Positions 1 through 10,691 of a stretch of 64,000 bases of DNA are shown in pieces (the first letter of the stretch is position 1; each line of letters begins with the position of its first letter). The stretch spans positions 5,014,340-5,078,339 of the forward strand of contig NC_061863.1 in NCBI RefSeq assembly GCF_907164915.1, read 5' to 3'. The position numbers and the translations under genes were made by a program. The notes under the pieces were generated by a model, which worked only from the letters and a program-made list of their open reading frames with translations, made no database searches and was not told the origin of the DNA. The DNA comes from Impatiens glandulifera. Taxonomy: Eukaryota; Streptophyta; Magnoliopsida; Ericales; Balsaminaceae.

Positions 1-2343
1 GAGCCAAGTGAATTTGTCTTTCATAGCTTCACCCTGGCTCGTATACTCCTTGAATCTATATTCTTCTTGCTTGAAAACAGGAGGCACTTTCCCTTCGCTA
101 TAGCATTGCCCACACAAATTAAAACGCGATTTCATTTCCCTAAATCGGGACCCAATAATAGGGTATCGACACACCACACAAGTACGATTTCCATGTCGCT
201 GTCTATCCCCTTGTTCAAGTTTAACCAAGCACGGCATGACCCCGAAACCCCTCTCCGCGTCATCGAACAATGCCGAAAATTGAATAAACGAAACCGACGT
301 CTCCCCATCGATGACAACTTCATCATCCAGAGGAACGGATTCTTCAGGAACGTAAATAGCTCTCAACAAATTTATGAATTTACATATGTCCACTCTTTTG
401 ACCTCCGAGGAACCTTGGTTCACCGGACGCCATAAGAGGGCATCGTAAGCCACCCGCTTCCGAACGTTGGGAGGGCCGTCGCAAATCGGGGCGATGATAG
501 CTAGAAACATCCCGAGATCCAATCTCCCCGACTCAGAGTCCTCGAGAACCGATAGAATCTTTTGGTTTATCGCTTTCACTGCTCCAACAAAAGTTTCAGG
601 TTTCAAAAAACCCAACAATCTCCGGAGAATCACTTCGAGTGAAGCCTTCCTAATCGACCTCTGCGGAGCTCCACTACCCGAGTACGACAACGGGACCTGC
701 TCGTCGCTCATCTCCTTCCTCAACAACTCAACATTACATCGGTTTAACCTGGTTATCCTCTGAAAACGCCTAATATCAATCGCAATTCCCAAATCTCGCC
801 TCGAAGTAGTTTTCTCGTTGAAAATCTTGAATCGCGACGGTTCAACCTCGATATAAGCTTCAACAACGTTCTTCTTTTGAAGTTGCTTCAAATGCGACAT
901 GGCGTCGTGTAATTCAACCCGGTTAGTCATTTTCAAAGCTTCCTTCATAGATTTCTTCGCGTCCTCATTTTCACCCGCACCTAATAGGGACACCGCTTTG
1001 TTAAGCTGCGCCCGCCAATGGTTTGGGGAAACAGTTAAAACCCGAGTGTACATCTCGGAAGCTCGTTGGTAACGACCCATATCCATATAGAGTCCACCCA
1101 AGTTATACAAAGCATCAACATGACCTGGTTTGAGATCAATAGCTTTTTGAAACTCCTTAATTGCGTTATCATCATCAACAATGGCATGTAAGGAAGAAGC
1201 TAAATCACAATGAGCATCTGCATAATCGTTTTTAAGATAAATGGCTTCTTCTAAAGCCCTAATGGCAGCTTTATATTCTCCTACACCAAATAGAGCACTA
1301 CCCAATAGTTTCAAAGCTCGAAAATGAGTTGGGCATAGAATTGCAGCTTCTCTATAATGTTCACAAGCACTAATCACCATACCTTCACCTTCAAGCGCAA
1401 TTCCAAGGTTAACATGAATCTGTGGAAGTAAATAAGACCATTGATTTCCACCAATCTCAGCTGCTTCAAGTGCTGCTCGAAACTCTGTTTCAGCTTCACT
1501 GTGCTGCCCTAGAACGTAAAGACAATTTCCTGTTCTGAAATGTGGTCTTACATCGGTTGGCTGTAGATCTCGAGCTCTCTTGAAGCTAACCAAAGCTTCT
1601 TTGTATAATTGATGATCGTATAAATCTCTTCCGATTGCTATTTGCCCGTCGAATGCTTCTTCTCTAGACCTAGATCCATCTGCTCTTGTTCTTAAACTGT
1701 TCAATTCCTTAACGAAGACGGTATATTCGTGGCTAGATTCATCCCAGAACACCATTCTATCTGACAGTTCTACTGAAGGACCGAATTCTCTTGACCATCC
1801 AGGATCAGAATACGCATCTGAGTTATCTCCTCTTGATTTTCCATCCTTAGCTTGCTTCGATTTCAATTTCTTAATCAGAATCTCCAAATCGTCAACAAGT
1901 TTCCATGTTTCATCGAAGATTATACCGTGGTTAGGCGAAGATGCCCAAGCTGCTGTTCTTTGATTCTTGTGAGGTTCGTTAACCCTATCGTCAACCATCG
2001 AAGACGAAGACGCGGCTTCCTCCGTTAAATCGTTGTCAATCATCATCGGTTTCAACTCGATCCCTAGAGCGTCGAAATCACGATCGACGTCTCCGGCGCC
2101 GTCGTCGTAAGTGCGTAATAATCCGTCGAAGGTGAGACCGCGTTCGTTGTCGATGAAATCGCCGTAGGTTCGAAATACCTCGTCGAGAATCGCGTTGATT
2201 TGTTCGTCGCTGAACTTGACGCGAGGATTGACAGCGACGACGAGAGCTGACATTTCTTCCCTGTTGAGACCGCCATCTCTGTTGAGATCGAAATGGTGGA
2301 AGATTCTTTTGACCTTTTCAGATCTGGTACCTCTGGTAGCCAT
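1..2343 (-). CDS. Calcium-binding TPR-repeat protein, 3' end cut by window
   Basis: Reads as one uninterrupted frame from the ATG at 2343 to the window edge (781 codons), so the gene has no intron here and its last residues lie outside. Seen: an EF-hand loop at residues 19-30 (DLNRDGGLNREE, with acidic ligands at the expected positions), an acidic linker, then a run of tetratricopeptide repeats in the middle third (for example PTHFRALKLLGSALFGVGEY and PGHVDALYNLGGLYMDMGRY), and near the C-terminus a CxxC...CxxC cluster (CVVC about 40 residues before CGQC) resembling a ZZ-type zinc site. This order matches the plant calcium-binding TPR family (Arabidopsis At1g05150/At2g32450, about 800 aa), so perhaps 20 residues are missing. 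The molecular role of the family is not established; calcium-responsive scaffolding is an inference. The start is supported by the EF-hand beginning just after it. Confidence 0.9.
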   Translation of the reverse strand, partial: MATRGTRSEKVKRIFHHFDLNRDGGLNREEMSALVVAVNPRVKFSDEQINAILDEVFRTYGDFIDNERGLTFDGLLRTYDDGAGDVDRDFDALGIELKPMMIDNDLTEEAASSSSMVDDRVNEPHKNQRTAAWASSPNHGIIFDETWKLVDDLEILIKKLKSKQAKDGKSRGDNSDAYSDPGWSREFGPSVELSDRMVFWDESSHEYTVFVKELNSLRTRADGSRSREEAFDGQIAIGRDLYDHQLYKEALVSFKRARDLQPTDVRPHFRTGNCLYVLGQHSEAETEFRAALEAAEIGGNQWSYLLPQIHVNLGIALEGEGMVISACEHYREAAILCPTHFRALKLLGSALFGVGEYKAAIRALEEAIYLKNDYADAHCDLASSLHAIVDDDNAIKEFQKAIDLKPGHVDALYNLGGLYMDMGRYQRASEMYTRVLTVSPNHWRAQLNKAVSLLGAGENEDAKKSMKEALKMTNRVELHDAMSHLKQLQKKNVVEAYIEVEPSRFKIFNEKTTSRRDLGIAIDIRRFQRITRLNRCNVELLRKEMSDEQVPLSYSGSGAPQRSIRKASLEVILRRLLGFLKPETFVGAVKAINQKILSVLEDSESGRLDLGMFLAIIAPICDGPPNVRKRVAYDALLWRPVNQGSSEVKRVDICKFINLLRAIYVPEESVPLDDEVVIDGETSVSFIQFSALFDDAERGFGVMPCLVKLEQGDRQRHGNRTCVVCRYPIIGSRFREMKSRFNLCGQCYSEGKVPPVFKQEEYRFKEYTSQGEAMKDKFTWL

Positions 2344-2513
2344 ATAACCTAAAGTATGATTGTTAGGGATTTTGAAATCAAAAAGTGAAAATTAGGAATG
2401 TTGAATGAAGCGACTCAATTCAACATCCTAATTTTTGGAATTTGAATCAAATGCTGCAGTTCAATTTGTTGATGATGACGATGATTTCGAATTGAGGAAG
2501 ACGACGAAGAAGA

Positions 2514-2540
2514 ATCTCTCTCTTTCTCTTTCTCTCTCTA
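2514..2540. promoter_or_regulatory. CT/GA-rich tract in 5' leader of the TPR gene
   Basis: A CT-rich run on the + strand (GA-rich in the transcribed sense) lies about 170 bp upstream of the TPR start codon. Such GA tracts are common in plant 5'UTRs and core promoters. No transcription start can be fixed from sequence. Confidence 0.35.
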
Positions 2541-3689
2541 ATTTCTTCATCTTTTGGCTCGGCAATGGAATTAATTTATGTTTTTCGAGCTGATTCAGCA
2601 AAATGAAATAAAATAGTAAAATACCATATGTATTTTAAATATTAATTAATTTTCCTTTTTTTTATTAGATATTCATTTTTACCATATTAAATACTCATTA
2701 AATTACATAATCTTGTTAATATATATAACTAAAAAAAATTGAACTTTTTTTTACATTTTTAATTGGGAAACCGTTTCTTATTTTGACTGAATAAGGATAG
2801 ATAATATAAAAAAAATAGAACGATAAAATCAATACATAAACCCGAATGTTCATATTGTTACTGAAGATAACTGAAACACAACTTGATTAACTATTTGAGA
2901 ACAACAATAAAAACATAAGCAAAAAATGTTCACCAACACACAATTATAACATAAAATCTAATGTTAATGAGCTCGGAGAATCTTAAAAAGATCAATGAGT
3001 TCATCGATCGCTTCCACCGGTTTTCCAGAAGAGATCTCCCATAACGTCATAATAATAGTGTTGTTTAGTAAACGCATTAGTCGAACACAATCAATGAACG
3101 TCCTATAGTTTCTTTCGAGCTACTAGAAAATAATTAGAATATGAACCCATCGACTTAATCCAACCGAACTCGCAATTTTTATACAAACAACACAAAAGCC
3201 AAAATCTTAGTTTAAGTTATTTTAATTAGAGAATTAATGTTTTCGATTGAATTTTGAAGAAGAGTTGAGTCATGTTAATTTTATTAAGTAAATTAAAAAT
3301 AGATTGATTAAAAAATAAAAATAATTAAATTGTCTTAGTCCATGACTTTGTATTATAGGAATGACTTAATTTTTGTAAAATGATGTATCATCAAATAACT
3401 CTATTCACGTTATAATATAATATTATTTATTTATTTATTTATTTTTGAGTTAGGATCTCTTTTCTAATAAAGCGGTGGACTAAGAATCTACTATCTTGTT
3501 TCTTTTAATAAAGTCTCATCTGGTTTCTTTTAATAAAGTCTCATATAAAAATGGGTGTATTAGATTTGTATCTCACATAATATTTGGGCTAAATTGATTA
3601 AATATAAATATGGTATTAGATTTTTATCTGACCAAGATTAAATTTTAGTGGATTATTTTGCTCCAAAATTCTCATAGACGCGTAAGATG
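2541..3689. other. AT-rich intergenic DNA
   Basis: No gene is visible. It contains a TTTA-type microsatellite (about 3421-3447) and a perfect-looking two-copy tandem repeat of 25 bp at 3495-3519 and 3520-3544. The rest is AT-rich and unassigned. Confidence 0.5.
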
Positions 3690-4610
3690 CAACATTTGGG
3701 GTGATATTTATGTCATGTGAAAGGTTTATCGAGAGCATTCGATTTTTATTGTGGGTGATGAAAGTTCGATTAATTTTTGGGACGACACTTGGTGTGGTGG
3801 TAAATGTTTGGCGAAGATTTCCCCCGAGCTTGCTTCTATTTCTATTTGTAGATATTCATCGATCAAAGATATGTTTAACATTCGGTGATATGTTTAACAT
3901 TCGGTCTAGTGGTTTTGTTAACCATATCAGATATAGAAAAAGATTGAATAGTGAGAAAAGCATGTTTAATAATAGACTTTTGTTCATGGTTAGAAATAAG
4001 AGGTTAAACTTGTCTTCTCGGGATTTTATGTGGTGACGTGATCTGAATAACTTTCATGTGAAACATTGTTACATTTTGTTCAATAAAGTTACCCCGATTG
4101 ATCTTTGTTGGAAAATTTATGAGAGTCTAAGATGTTACATTTTTTGGTTGGAGTGTTATTCACGATAGTATTCTCCCTAACGATAGATGTATGAAAAAAG
4201 ACATGATGATTGTGAGTCATTGTTGTATGTGTTATAAAGGGGTTAAGACAACTTCTCATCTATTTTTACATTCTCACGTTGTTGCAAATATATGAAGTCT
4301 TTTGTGGAATTTGATTGAAATACAATGTGTTATGCCGGAAACCGTTAGTGACTATTAGGAGGCATGAATTGTGAAACTAAAAATGCGAGACTTAAAATAT
4401 GGGTCTCTATCCCTATATTTTTTTGTGAATTATCTGGTTGAAAAGAAATTAAAGAACTTTTAACAATGAAAGTAGACCGTTAAAAATTATTCACAATGTC
4501 ATTATCATGACGATGTTGGAGATTAAATTCGTGTGGAGATCTTATTACTCTTTCTTAAGATCTGCGAGTCAATTAATTATTCTAATGTATTCAATTTGTA
4601 CACGTCAGAT
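3690..4610 (+). mobile_element. LINE (non-LTR) remnant, zf-RVT end of ORF2
   Basis: Conceptual translation across frames shows the typical end of a plant L1-type ORF2. There is a VGDESSINFWDDTWCGGK-like stretch at about 3755-3805, and later an FFGWSVIHDSILPNDRCMKK segment followed by CCMC and HLFLH (about 4137-4275), the zinc-binding zf-RVT signature. Several stops and frame changes break it, so it is inactive. The left end is undefined; an A-rich tract near 4613 could be the old tail. Confidence 0.7.
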
Positions 4611-4744
4611 CTTTTAAAAAAAATATTTTTTAATAATTAATATATATACTTTTTTTAAAGAAAAAAAAACTGATTGTTTAGTGGCCGATTCAATGTTTAA
4701 AAAACAGGGACTATTTATTATAATTTTAAAGTTAATTTAAACAA

Positions 4745-6095
4745 TTTGTATAAATAAGGTCAAAGATATATGAAAGGTGAACAATATTATGTTAATTATA
4801 TAGTGGTTATCATGTAATCATCCTGCTGTCAACAACCAAACAAACCATTTTTATTATCAAAATATTATATTTTAGGGGATATGATCAAAATATCACATTA
4901 GAGATTTTAAAAATTCATTCAAAAATTTTAGCAATTAATTTATATAAATGAAATAACTCTATAATATTACCAATGAAAAGTGTAATAAATTTTGAAAATT
5001 TGAAAAATGTTCAAAATCTGTCCATAGTAAAATAATTATAATAATTCTTAAACCTTTACATTTGAATAATTCAATCCAAATCGGCCGGTTTAACAAAATG
5101 GGAGGTTTTGTTTGTCAAATAGTTTATGAATATGAAATTCCATAAATGTTTGGTTTCAATTAAAATTGAGAGTAAAATTCCAAATTAATGATTGTTTGAT
5201 GACTTAAAATAAGAAATTAGACTAAAAATTATAATTTCAATAAATAAAATGTATATGATATTTTAAGGTTCAATTTCATCCTTTCCATTTCAACGTGAAT
5301 CTTATTTTGAGGGCGTCTCGGGCAGCCTAGAACTTGAACTGTGTTGACCCTCGAGATCGTGTGTCAATCAGTAATTCTTCTTGTGAAAAACATTAACGAA
5401 ATGTATATACATGAAAGAATGTCATATTTATTATTTAGTAAACTGAAAATAATTAAAACCGGGAAAGATTTAAGAACAACCCCTTCCACAATTTTCCAAC
5501 TGGAGTTGGTTCGTAACATATCATAACTTGTTGTGTAGGATGTTCTATACTAGTCATTGTGTTATGGGTGAGCTATATCGGTCAATCGAGCCGACTCTTC
5601 AAGAGTTACTTATACAATTGTTCGGTCTGCATTGAATGATATTGTTACACTAACTATGCTTAAGTTCACAAGTGTGTAATCCCCAAACCAATCGTGTTCA
5701 GCGATTTCCGAACCTTGATTTTACCAGATCTTCAGCATTTTACCATCCCAAACCTGATTGAGACAAGAAAACCAAATATGAGCTGGTTTGAGGAATTTCT
5801 ATGTGAAAATACAAGAATGCACTTTGACATTATGTTCTTTTCAAATGGATTAGGATTTATGATAAATTTTCTTGATCTATGGAAAAAATATGCCCTAAAT
5901 CCACATTGTATGGGGTAAGGATATTGATAAGATTGACTTGTTTGGTGATGAAGTGAATAGTTTCGGTAAAATGATTAAAATATCCATAGTATTTGATATT
6001 TAAATATTTTAATTTTAGTGATGGTTTGATGTGTTATGGAAGGTTGGATAACAACATAAAAGAAGCCTTAATTTATTTCAAATCTCATTGTCTAT
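4745..6095 (-). repeat. Segmental duplicate of the ARC6 3' region
   Basis: This stretch aligns by eye, in the same orientation, with 13930-15345. Both contain the AATAAGGTCAAAG block, the TTTTGAAAAATGTTCAAAAT block, an exon-like segment, and the same trailing MITE-like piece (GACTTGTTTGGTGATGAAG here, GGGCTTGTTTGATGATAAAG there). About 1.35 kb was copied from the ARC6 tail to a site roughly 9 kb away, beyond the amidase gene. Small indels and many substitutions show it is not recent. Confidence 0.85.
5466..5753 (-). pseudogene. Pseudo-exon: decayed copy of last ARC6 exon
   Basis: This corresponds to the terminal ARC6 exon at 14708-14998, which encodes the inner C-terminal domain. Read on the minus strand it begins with the same splice-acceptor context (CAATCAG then GTTTGGGATGG) and still shows long identical blocks such as GAGCTATATCGGTCAAT and TTCACAAGTGTGTAATCCC. 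It cannot code: a TAA follows the Ile-Trp pair early in the exon (within about 5722-5730), and the parental TAA stop has become TTT. No other ARC6 exon is present, so it is a fragment and not a full paralogue. Confidence 0.85.
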
Positions 6096-6320
6096 GATTA
6101 TGTTGGGTCCGTGTTAGTTTCGTTCTGACTCGTGATCGTGTCATGATCGTGTCAATTCGTAATTGTGTTGTGACCTTGTTGTCTCGTACTTATGCCGTGT
6201 CCAACTCATAACCTGAATGAAATAATATTATATTGTGTCGTTCTATACCAATATTGTATTAGTTTGTGTTAACCAAATTCATTGCCCAATTTTTTAAATT
6301 AAGAAGGCAACAGTAGAGAA

Positions 6321-6442
6321 CACCTCTTCTTTTAATCCTAAGAAGATTGAGAAGAGCAAATATGATATCTTTTATTCCTAAGAAGATTGAGAAGCATACA
6401 GAGACAAACACCTCTTCTTTTATTCCTAAGAAGATTGAGAAG
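6321..6442. repeat. Short tandem repeat, three copies
   Basis: The unit TTTATTCCTAAGAAGATTGA occurs at about 6330-6354, 6369-6394 and 6419-6442, with the preceding CACCTCTTC present in the first and third copies. The 67-residue minus-strand frame here only reflects the repeat and is not a gene. Confidence 0.75.
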
Positions 6443-8749
6443 ACATTTAGTAATAAAATCAAGTTTTCTAGGAACTCACAAGTATATATATAATTGGTTT
6501 AATATCAGCTTTGATCAATTTAGATGCACCTCTACTCCATAGTAGATTGAACTTTGCCAAGCAATTTTCAAGAAACTTTTTGATAACAGGCTTGCAGATG
6601 TTTCAGTAGGTGAGTGATATTTACCTTATTGTTCTTTAACTCAGATCTAATTGAGTTATCCTCTTTAGGTATATTGTGGCAAGATGAGAGAAGAAGAACT
6701 TGTAAGAGTTTTTATGATAGATACTCTTATTTAAACAAAATTATTTGAATTTGAATTTTTATCTAATATAAGTGATGATTATGTGAAATTGTTTAACTAA
6801 AATTGGGAATTCCAAAGCGAAAGAATTTGAAGAGAAATTGATTAAATCTCTTAACAAGGAGACTGAAACTCGGCATAAGGAGATTCTTTTATTTGTGGAC
6901 TGCTTAAACTTATCTACAATGCTAATGCTATTAGTGGATCTTGAATAACCTATTAATCTGTGTTGATATTTTTATTTTTCTGGTTTGTTTTTTCAATAGA
7001 CACTTTTATTTTATTATTATAGTAGAACTTATATTTTTTTTTTTGTTTCGGACACATCTTTGGTGATTAATGCATGTGTTTATTTCAATTTTAAATTATC
7101 ATTTCATTTTAGTTAATATTTATTGTATAGGTGAATCAAATTGTCTATTCTATATATTACTTAGAAAAGGTTTAAATTAATACTTAATTAGATTACTGCT
7201 TCAAATGTCTCCCTTCCTTTAATTAATTAAAGTAGCTTAATTAGTTCGAAATAATATCAAAGAGAAGCAAGCTGAGTGATGGCAATATTTATTAAAATTA
7301 TCTCTATTTTTTATCTTTATATATTAAGTATTTTTTTTCTTTTTAACTAAATGAATCATTTTTATAAAATCATCACAAATCAAATTTATTTTAAATAATA
7401 CAAATTTGAAAAATTTGAAAGAAATAAATTAAAAATTAATTTAATAGTTAAAAAAATAAAAATAAAATTTATCCGCTCCTAGAGTCTTATTAAATTTCAA
7501 TAATAATAATTTATTTACAATAGAGTAGTAACTATGTAGGCTAATTAATATTCATCGTTATATTTTTCTTCCTAATTTGTTTATAATTGATAAACATAAC
7601 TTTTAACACATCTAAAAAATGAAGTAGAAGAAAAATGCGAAAAGTCTTTTACAAAGAAAAGGAGCAATAATGGTCTCGTTCAGATTCCATAGAAAAAAGA
7701 AATAGATCGCAATGTGCTTCAGAAATCATTTAGTGAATCCTCCCACAATAAAAGTTGTTGGGATATCGTATCAGCTCTATCCCAAATCTCGTGATGATGA
7801 ACCTCTTTAAAAGAAAACTCTACGATAAGAAAGATGACGAATCTCTACTTTAATTTTTATGATAGATACCTTAGTTGAAATCATTAAAATGTAAACTTAT
7901 ATCTAATACTGACAAGGATATTACATTGAAAAAATTATAATTAAGATTGAAAAATCAAATGCGAAAGCAATTGAAGATAAATGTATTGAAATCTTGAAGG
8001 AGAGGGTTCAAGATAGTCTTATGAATAAGAGTATAATTTATGATCAAATGAAACTAGGTAATCTAATCTATTTTCTCCTTTAGTTTTATTTTGCTATATA
8101 TTCACATTTTGAGTTGTTTCAATAAATCAAGATTTTTTAATTTCTTTTGTTTCCAGATAAATCAATATTAAGTTTACTTTGACATTAATCAAGAAATTAT
8201 ATGTATTTTAATTTTAAATTATGATATATTTTACTGTTTAATTATGGTGTGTTTGAGCATTCTTGATGACCAACATAAATTTGATTTGATTTTTTTAAGG
8301 TTTAATGTATTACACTAAAATTTGTGTCTTTTATCGAATTTTTCACTATTTTTAATTATTATTATCTTTTTCTCATTTAAGTTTATTCAAATAATAAAAA
8401 ATATTTTTTTAAATAACTTTCTTCAATATAAATTATGCTAATTTTGGTGATATAAATATTTTTTATTTTATAAATAGAATATATATTATATAATACCAAT
8501 CAATATTTTTATATTTTATTTTATTTTATTGATATCACATCCAATCATCATAAAAGTTTACAATCAATCAATATTTGCAAATCACCTAATTGAGGTGATG
8601 TATGTAATGTATATTTGCATTGATTTTCTATTATAACTAAATTACAATTATTATGATTTAATATTTTCTTATTCATTTATGAAATAGGATAAATGTGATT
8701 AAAATCTTATGATTTAGTCCCTGAATTTTCATTCTATTTATCGTATTTC

Positions 8750-8860
8750 GTTCAAAGGGTTGAAAGGAGATAGTACATCAAGCTGCTCGCAAGGGCAATG
8801 CGTTCAAAGGGTTGAAGGGAGATAGCACATCAAACTGTTCATAAGGGCTAACTTGATCAT
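8750..8860. repeat. Two-copy direct repeat of about 62 bp
   Basis: GTTCAAAGGGTTGAA(A/G)GGAGATAG followed by TACATCAAGCTGCTCGCAAGG or its near match starts at 8750 and again at 8812. No coding sense was found. Confidence 0.7.
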
Positions 8861-9552
8861 CTTCCCCAGGGATCCCAAATGAGGGAACCTAGGAGAAGCG
8901 TCGACTTCAACTATCGTCCATGTATCGTCTATGTTTGATAAAAAAAATTCATTACTCTTCATTCTCATTTTTAATATACAAGAAAATTACTCCGGGCAAA
9001 TTGTATACACAGTGTTTCAAACAAATTTTTTATCTTTATTTATGAGTTTGTTTGATATTTTTTTTGATTTTATGTAAAACAAATCTCTTTTGACAAATGA
9101 GGAAATTATTTGAGTTTTAATTAGTTTAATTATTAAAAATAATTTTTAATTTAAATTTAATTCAAATAAAGTAAATATATTTTAGTTTATAAAATTAGTG
9201 ATTTAATGATAAAATGAGAAATTATAAAAATTAGATATAAAAAAAATATCCCCACAAATTTATTATCAAATAAGTATAGTTCTTACTAAACAATACAATA
9301 ATAGGAATAAAATCTCCCTAACAACTAAAAAAATATTCAAAAAAGAATGATTAAATGACATTTAATTAAGATTATGAGAAATGAACTACATCAATTTGAA
9401 CTCCATCTATATAGTAAGAATATTATAATATCATCCACCATTGGATTTGATGGCCTAATTTCGTATATTTGAGTAAAAATTACATCTAAAAAATTGATGC
9501 ATATATATTATTGATTTGTTTCAACAAATAAAATGTCATTAGAAGATCATAA

Positions 9553-10591
9553 TCTATATATATATAATGATGCTTAATTTTTAAAGTGTTCGGATTGCCG
9601 GGTCGAGAGCTGTGGTTAATTTGGATACTTGGGTCGGATTGTGGGTTTACCCGTTTGTAAATTTAAAACGGTTAAAAATAAAATTAAAAATGCTAGAGGT
9701 ATGTTTCGAACTTGCAACCTAACCAAACAAGTACAACTCTTTAACCAACTAGACTACAAAGACTTTATATTTTAAATTAAACACCAAATTTGATAAACGC
9801 GGGACGTTTTAACATTAATATAAGTTCAACTTTTTAACTAACTAATTTATATATATATATAATGATGCTTAATTTTTAAAGTGTCCGGATTGCTGGGTCG
9901 AGAGCTGTGGTTAATTTGGATACTTGGGTCGGATTGTGGGTTTACCCGTTTTTAAATTTAAAACGGTTAAAAATAAAATTAAAAATGCTAGAGGTATGTT
10001 TCGAACTTGCAACCTAACAAAACAAGTACAACTCTTTAACCAACTAGGCTACAAAGACTTTATATTTTAAATTCAACACCAAATTTGATAAACGCGGGAC
10101 GTTTTAACATTAATATAAGTTCAACTTTTTAACTAACTAATCTATATATATATAATGATGCTTAATTTTTAAAGTGTCCGGATTGCCGGGTCGAGAGCTG
10201 TGGTTAATTTGGATACTTGGGTCGGATTGTGGGTTTACCCATTTTTAAATTTAAAACGGTTAAAAATAAAATTAAAAATGCTAGAGGTATGTTTCGAACT
10301 TGCAACCTAACAAAATAAGTACAACTCTTTAACCAACTAGGATACAAAGACTTTATATATTAAATTCAAACACCAAATTTGATAAATGCGGGACGTTTTA
10401 ATATTAATATAAGTTCAACTTTTTAACTAACTAATAAATAATAATGTTGAGTAAATGGATACTTGGGTCGGATTATGTGTTGACCCCCAATAAATTTTAA
10501 ACGGTTAAAAATAAAATTAAAAATGTTATCCATAATTTTTTTCACGGTTTTTTATATTATTACTCGTGCAAATGCACGGACTAAATGCTAG
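9553..10591 (+). mobile_element. Non-autonomous Helitron with three tandem 5' segments
   Basis: The 3' end is textbook Helitron: a hairpin CGTGC-AAAT-GCACG (10565-10578), then nine bases, then terminal CTAG (10588-10591) followed by host T. The 5' end begins TCTATATATATA after host A, so insertion lies between A and T with no target duplication. Inside, a unit of about 294 bp starting TCTATATATATA...ATGATGC occurs three times in tandem (starts near 9553, 9848 and 10141), followed by a shortened fourth piece that leads into the 3' hairpin. It encodes no protein; RepHel would have to be supplied in trans. Confidence 0.8.
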
Positions 10592-10691
10592 TTGTTAAAA
10601 TAACACATCTCTTAACAAATTGGAGAGACTTAATGACATTTATTGTCTCGATTATTCAAACATATTTTTTATTATCCAATCATCCTATTTA

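Larger units (their letters stand above)
6096..9552. other. Repeat-laden intergenic DNA without a supported gene
   Basis: No intact gene is seen. It holds a three-copy short tandem repeat (6321-6442), two diverged copies of a segment reading TTTTTATGATAGATAC... (about 6690-6960 and 7840-8060), and a two-copy direct repeat of about 62 bp beginning GTTCAAAGGGTTGAA (8750 and 8812). The remainder is AT-rich. Confidence 0.5.

Noticed and set aside
132..435. Open frames on other frames/strand over the TPR gene
   Set aside because: They overlap the continuous TPR-protein frame and have no family features.
6259..6462. 67-codon minus-strand frame
   Set aside because: It is produced by a short tandem repeat; residues repeat in step with the unit.
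10033..10054. Intact tRNA gene in the Helitron repeats
   Set aside because: Only A- and B-box-like pieces are present; acceptor and anticodon stems do not pair.
9553..10440. CRISPR-like array
   Set aside because: The 294-bp tandem units are contiguous without spacers and belong to a Helitron in plant DNA.
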